Below, piece after piece: positions 6,262 to 9,038 of a DNA stretch of 9,038 nt (position 1 is the first letter of the stretch; every line of letters starts with the position of its first letter). The notes beneath the pieces were generated by a model. It ran no database searches, had not been told where the DNA came from, and saw nothing but the letters and a program-made list of their open reading frames with translations. Origin of the DNA: Sporomusa sp. (GTDB lineage: Bacteria > Bacillota_C > Negativicutes > Sporomusales > Sporomusaceae); contig JAQSXM010000110.1 of NCBI GenBank assembly GCA_029256645.1, forward strand, positions 1-9,038, in the 5' to 3' direction. Both the position numbers and the translations under genes were made by a program.

Positions 6262-7359
6262 CTATTGCGTTACTTTCACAGCATCTCCGTCTTTAATGCG
6301 GTTGACACTGCTCGTAATTACCTGCTCTCCCGGCTGTACACCGGCTTTAACGGCAATTGTATTACTGCTTATATCACCGATCTCAATCTGACGGCGAACA
6401 GCCTTGTCGTTTTCAAGAATGAAAACATAATATAAACCTTGTTTTTGCACAACTGCCGCTTGCGGTACAGTAAGAACCTTAGCACTATCGCCTGTCGTCA
6501 GTTGTATGTTGGCAAACATGCCTGGCTTTAACTCACCACCGGTATTATCCACTTTAATCTTGGTGCGGAACATCCGGCTTGCAGCTCCCGCTTCCGGATT
6601 CATAACCTCGACCACACCAGGAAATAGTTTGCCGGCATACGCATCAACAGTTACATTGGCCTTTTGTCCAATTTTAATGCGCCCTAAATCCTTTTGCTCT
6701 ACATTGATTACAGCATATACCTGATTGATATCCTGTACCACCATCAATGCCGCCCCGGGAGAAACAACCTGGCCAATAGTGGCCGTCTTATTAGCAATAA
6801 CACCATCAACCGGCGAGTTGATTACGCCATAGCTATACTGCTGCTGCGCACTGCTTTGGTTAGATGCAGCACTTGATAAATCAGCCTCAGCAGTTTTCAG
6901 TTTGGCCCTGGCATTATCTAACTGCTGTTCGGAAACGGCCCCTTTATCGTACAGCATCTGATAACGATTAAAATCATTCAGTGCCAACTCATAACCAACC
7001 TGGGCTTTTCTCACGGCATCACCGGCCTGGCGGGCAGAGTTTGCCAGTTCAACCGACTCCATTCTCACCAGCGGGTCGCCTGCTTTGACCTGTTGTCCCT
7101 CCTGAACAAGAACCTCTTCAATTCGTCCTGAGATTTTAGCACTCACTGTGGCTGACGTTTGTCCTTCCAGAGTACCGTTTAAGGTCAGGCTGGGTATTAC
7201 ATCCATATATTCGGCTTGAGCAGCTTTTACACTTAGCGCACTCTCAGCTGCATTTGTTTGCTGTTTAGTGCCTGCAAATACGCCAGTACGTACAACCAGC
7301 GTGATTCCCACTAACAATATCAGGGGAACTATCCAGTGCTTAACTTTCAATCTTTTCAT
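6262..7359 (-). CDS. RND efflux periplasmic adaptor (membrane fusion protein)
   Basis: A 365-residue HlyD/AcrA-type adaptor that bridges the RND pump to an outer-membrane channel. One N-terminal membrane anchor (about 9-28) lacks a lipobox cysteine, so it is likely held by the helix rather than by lipid as in AcrA. Two half-lipoyl motifs flank a helical hairpin: ISGRIEEVLVQEGQQVKAGD (about 76-95) and NSPVDGVIANKTATIGQVVS (about 181-200). The hairpin between them (about 101-173) is rich in Ala, Gln and Lys. A beta-barrel (about 212-290) contains RMFRTKIKVDNTGGELKPGM, and a membrane-proximal domain ends the protein. The ATG has GGAGG 10 nt upstream. It is the first gene after tetR, with a TetR-type operator in between, and is 15 bases from the pump gene. 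Confidence 0.95.
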   Translation of the reverse strand: MKRLKVKHWIVPLILLVGITLVVRTGVFAGTKQQTNAAESALSVKAAQAEYMDVIPSLTLNGTLEGQTSATVSAKISGRIEEVLVQEGQQVKAGDPLVRMESVELANSARQAGDAVRKAQVGYELALNDFNRYQMLYDKGAVSEQQLDNARAKLKTAEADLSSAASNQSSAQQQYSYGVINSPVDGVIANKTATIGQVVSPGAALMVVQDINQVYAVINVEQKDLGRIKIGQKANVTVDAYAGKLFPGVVEVMNPEAGAASRMFRTKIKVDNTGGELKPGMFANIQLTTGDSAKVLTVPQAAVVQKQGLYYVFILENDKAVRRQIEIGDISSNTIAVKAGVQPGEQVITSSVNRIKDGDAVKVTQ

Positions 7360-7389
7360 TTAGACAATTCCTCCATTTTACTTAGAAAT

Positions 7390-7419
7390 ATTTAACATAC
7401 CTACCAGTCGGTATGTTAA
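7390..7419 (-). promoter_or_regulatory. Candidate promoter of the adaptor-pump operon
   Basis: On the minus strand, TTAACA (7414-7419; 5 of 6 to the -35 consensus) and TTAAAT (7390-7395; 4 of 6 to the -10) are 18 bp apart. The predicted start is near 7383, about 24 nt before the adaptor ATG. The match is modest; the location inside the TetR operator adds weight. Confidence 0.45.
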
Positions 7420-7421
7420 AT
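7390..7421. promoter_or_regulatory. TetR-type operator 1, over the adaptor-pump promoter
   Basis: A near-perfect dyad: ATTTAACATACC (7390-7401) and GGTATGTTAAAT (7410-7421), 12-bp arms around an 8-bp centre. Its central 23 bp (7395-7417) are identical to 8066-8088 upstream of tetR. Size and form are typical of TetR-family sites. It overlaps the candidate promoter at 7390-7419, so binding would block the efflux genes. Confidence 0.85.
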
Positions 7422-7423
7422 CT

Positions 7424-7454
7424 AAAAATATTAGCGCCCTGCTGCCTGCGCTAA
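7424..7454 (-). terminator. Weak terminator or attenuator at the end of tetR
   Basis: On the minus strand TTAGCGC (7454-7448) and GCGCTAA (7437-7431) form a 7-bp stem with a 10-nt loop, followed by TATTTTT (7430-7424). The stem includes the tetR stop codon. It may separate tetR from the efflux genes and limit readthrough. The stem is short, so efficiency is uncertain. Confidence 0.5.
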
Positions 7455-8032
7455 GTATTTATCAATGACCACATATTATCCATCATTCGCTGACGCAGTT
7501 CCGGGAATCGGTAATAACTTCCCAGTGATTTTTGGCCATTGACTATTGCCAGGATATTAGCCGCCAAGGCATAGCTGTCGATATTGCTCTTTATTTGACC
7601 GCTGTCCACAGCAACCTGAATCCGCTTGGCTAAAGCCTCACAAATCCAAATCTGGCTTTGCTGAATCTTCTCCTGGATATCAGGAAACACGCGCATCATC
7701 TCAATCATGAAATGTATATGATCAACACTAGACTCGCGTTCTAACCTAAAAAGCTCTTTGGAGTACCGCTCAAAGGCATCGTCAACCATTAATGAATGCA
7801 AAACCTCCTGAATACTATATTTGTCACTTAGTAAGTCAGTATATTTTGCTTCAAACCGTTGAAAGAAGAAATTAAGCGCCGTGCGCAGCAATTCATCCTT
7901 GCTGGAGAAATAATGATAGATTCCGCCTTTGGTAATACCAAGCTCATTGGCAACATCAATCAGCGAAACCGATTTGTAGCCACGCCGTAAAAACAGGCCT
8001 AACGCTGCAATGATAATACTTTCTTTAGCCAT
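7451..8032 (-). CDS. TetR-family transcriptional repressor of the efflux operon
   Basis: A 193-residue TetR-family protein. Its N-terminal DNA-binding domain shows AALGLFLRRGYKSVSLIDVA and the helix-turn-helix ending LGITKGGIYHYFSSKDELL (about 31-49), the family signature. The remaining helical part (about 55-193) would bind the inducer and form the dimer; it has no assignable subfamily. I chose ATG at 8030-8032, with AAAGG 10 nt upstream. A GTG 18 bases earlier (8048-8050) is in frame but has no ribosome binding site, and starting there only adds MKGDDK. Two identical 23-bp operators, one at its own promoter and one before the adaptor gene, indicate autoregulation and repression of the pump genes, with release by a pump substrate or related compound. 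This regulatory role is inferred from the sites and gene order. Confidence 0.93.
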   Translation of the reverse strand: MAKESIIIAALGLFLRRGYKSVSLIDVANELGITKGGIYHYFSSKDELLRTALNFFFQRFEAKYTDLLSDKYSIQEVLHSLMVDDAFERYSKELFRLERESSVDHIHFMIEMMRVFPDIQEKIQQSQIWICEALAKRIQVAVDSGQIKSNIDSYALAANILAIVNGQKSLGSYYRFPELRQRMMDNMWSLINT

Positions 8033-8065
8033 CTTATCGTCGCCTTTCACAAAGTATGCACATTT

Positions 8066-8088
8066 ACATACCTACCAGTCGGTATGTT
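8066..8088. promoter_or_regulatory. TetR-type operator 2, at the tetR transcription start
   Basis: ACATACC (8066-8072) and GGTATGT (8081-8087) flank the same centre as operator 1, and 23 bp are identical to 7395-7417. The site begins only a few bases past the -10 box of the tetR promoter, covering the predicted start, so bound repressor would stop its own gene. The arms are shorter here (7 bp versus 12), which may mean weaker binding than at operator 1. Confidence 0.85.
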
Positions 8089-8091
8089 TTT

Positions 8092-8120
8092 ATTATCTCG
8101 TAAAACTGCCCTACTGTCAA
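8092..8120 (-). promoter_or_regulatory. Sigma-70 promoter of tetR
   Basis: Perfect -35 TTGACA (8115-8120), a 17-bp spacer, and -10 GATAAT (8092-8097; 5 of 6). The predicted start is near 8085, inside operator 2, about 53 nt before the chosen ATG. Confidence 0.85.
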
Positions 8121-8210
8121 TAGCCGATAGTAAAAACTTTATTCCGGAAATCACGCAACTTAACACAAGTTTGGCAGTGATATGTGTATGTAGTGCCGGT
8201 TATCACTCAT
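8121..8210. other. Non-coding stretch between the tetR promoter and the ABC terminator
   Basis: Part of the 243-base gap between tetR and the ABC ATPase gene. I see no gene or RNA here. The only structure is a loose inverted repeat, AGTGATA (8176-8182) and TATCACT (8201-8207), with an 18-base loop and no clear role. Confidence 0.5.
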
Positions 8211-8256
8211 AAAACCAATACCCCAAGCTGTGTAAAAAGCTCCGGGGTATTGGTTT
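8211..8256 (-). terminator. Intrinsic terminator after the ABC ATPase gene
   Basis: AAACCAATACCCC (8212-8224) pairs perfectly with GGGGTATTGGTTT (8244-8256), a 13-bp stem with a 19-nt loop. On the minus strand it ends in GGTTTTAT, a short U-tract. It lies 20 bp past the ATPase stop codon and isolates that operon from tetR. Confidence 0.75.
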
Positions 8257-8275
8257 ACAAAACCCGTTTTTAATT

Positions 8276-9038
8276 TTATATATTGTAACTGAATTCCTGC
8301 TGATTAATCAATTCAAGGATTTCCTCACGCGCCTGCAAAAACTGCGTTGTATAACGCACCCGGTTAGAATTCTCGCCGGAGATTGCATACGTAAAAGCCG
8401 TTTTAAATTCCTTAACAATTCGGCCTGGCCGTCTGGACATCACTAACACCCTTGTTCCCATGGCTAACGCTTCATCTACATCATGGGTTATAAACAAAAT
8501 CGTGCATCTGCTTTCCCACCATATGTTGCGCAATAAACTCTGCATCTGCTCGCGGGTCAGCGCATCTAATGCGCCAAACGGCTCATCCATCAATAATACG
8601 CGGGGTTTGTTAACCAAAGCCCTGGCGATTGCGACCCGTTGTTTCATACCTCCGGACAATTCATACGGCTTACTTTGACCAAACTCCTGTAAACCCACTT
8701 TTTTCAGGTATTCTTCAGCAAGCTTCCTGCTCTCGTTTTCCGGTATTTTACGCATTCTTAACCCAAACTGGATATTCTCCCGGGTAGTTAACCAGGGATA
8801 AAGGGGGGGCTGCTGAAAAACAACCCCGCGATGCCAGTCAGCCCCTTTTATCGGTTCACCATCCATTACCGCATTACCGGCAGAGGGGGCAATAAAGCCT
8901 GCAATAATTTTTAACAGAGTGCTTTTTCCGCAGCCGGAAGGCCCCAGCAAGCAGACAAACTCGCCTTCATTCAAGTTTAGATTGATGTTTTCCAAGGCAT
9001 TGATACCATGATCCGGGTTATAGGTCAAAGACACATCT
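8276..9038 (-). CDS. NitT/TauT-family ABC transporter ATP-binding protein, 5' end beyond the window
   Basis: The 253 C-terminal residues of an importer ATPase resembling SsuB/TauB (nitrate, sulfonate, taurine or related substrates). Counting from the GTG at 9034, Walker A is GPSGCGKST (31-39), the Q-loop VVFQQPPLYPW (71-81), the signature LSGGMKQR (126-133), Walker B VLLMDEP (146-152), the D-loop GALD (154-157) and the switch histidine ITHDVDEAL (H184). The FQQPxLxPW Q-loop and SRRPGRI near residue 200-206 are typical of this subfamily. The GTG is probably an internal valine: the frame stays open to the window end and the preceding codon is Asp, giving the usual DVSLTY near the N-terminus. 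A few residues are therefore missing. It is the last gene of its unit; the permease and binding protein, if present, lie upstream outside the window. The substrate cannot be determined. Confidence 0.93.
   Translation of the reverse strand, partial: DVSLTYNPDHGINALENINLNLNEGEFVCLLGPSGCGKSTLLKIIAGFIAPSAGNAVMDGEPIKGADWHRGVVFQQPPLYPWLTTRENIQFGLRMRKIPENESRKLAEEYLKKVGLQEFGQSKPYELSGGMKQRVAIARALVNKPRVLLMDEPFGALDALTREQMQSLLRNIWWESRCTILFITHDVDEALAMGTRVLVMSRRPGRIVKEFKTAFTYAISGENSNRVRYTTQFLQAREEILELINQQEFSYNI

Noticed and set aside
8033..8050. GTG at 8048-8050 as the tetR start
   Set aside because: No ribosome binding site precedes it, whereas AAAGG precedes the ATG at 8030-8032, after which the usual TetR N-terminus begins.
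8173..8188. TGGCAGT-GATA on the plus strand as a sigma-54 promoter
   Set aside because: The -12 part reads TGTGT rather than TTGC, and no plus-strand gene follows.
8176..8207. AGTGATA/TATCACT inverted repeat
   Set aside because: Short arms, long loop, no U-tract, and upstream of the tetR promoter without a clear link; chance is plausible.
9032..9034. GTG as the true start of the ABC ATPase
   Set aside because: The frame remains open to the window end and DVSLTY is normally internal, so this codon is most likely a valine in a partial gene.
1..9038. CRISPR arrays, tRNA or rRNA genes, insertion sequences, phage or toxin-antitoxin genes
   Set aside because: No regularly spaced repeats, cloverleaf-like sequence, transposase, integrase or terminal inverted repeats were seen; the gaps are small and explained by regulatory elements.

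Overview
All protein genes in this 9.0 kb window lie on the minus strand, so the biological order runs from right to left. RND efflux genes, TetR control, a sigma-54 enhancer-binding regulator and a UxaA-type enzyme split into two short genes together suggest a diderm Firmicute of the Negativicutes (Sporomusa/Pelosinus-like). This placement is an inference from gene content and AT-leaning base use; there is no rRNA or other marker to confirm it.

Right edge (8211-9038): the 3' part of a NitT/TauT-type (nitrate/sulfonate/taurine) ABC transporter ATPase gene, closed by a strong hairpin terminator. Its start lies beyond the window.

Efflux block (3115-8120): a tetR gene with a near-consensus sigma-70 promoter, then a periplasmic adaptor (membrane fusion protein), then a 1023-residue HAE-1 RND pump, then an intrinsic terminator. 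The same 23-bp operator with dyad symmetry occurs twice: at the expected transcription start of tetR and over the candidate promoter of the adaptor gene. This supports autoregulation plus control of the pump operon by the TetR protein. No outer-membrane TolC-type gene is present in the window.

Catabolic block (1-3026): a PrpR-type sigma-54 activator (PrpR_N sensor, PAS, AAA+, Fis-type HTH) followed by a two-gene UxaA-family hydratase/dehydratase (small SAF-domain subunit, then the large catalytic subunit running off the left edge). A very good -24/-12 promoter (TGGCATG-N4-TTGCT) lies directly upstream of the enzyme genes, and a long dyad about 130 bp upstream of its predicted start fits an activator-binding site. 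The regulator therefore probably switches on the adjacent enzyme genes in response to a small organic acid.

The main anomaly is that the activator gene is broken by two compensating single-base frameshifts about 200 bp apart. The sensor half of the reading frame ends early and the 67 codons between the lesions are preserved in another frame. They could be sequencing errors or recent real mutations. I see no sign of an entirely new system; the regulatory architecture and the broken sensor are the most rewarding parts.
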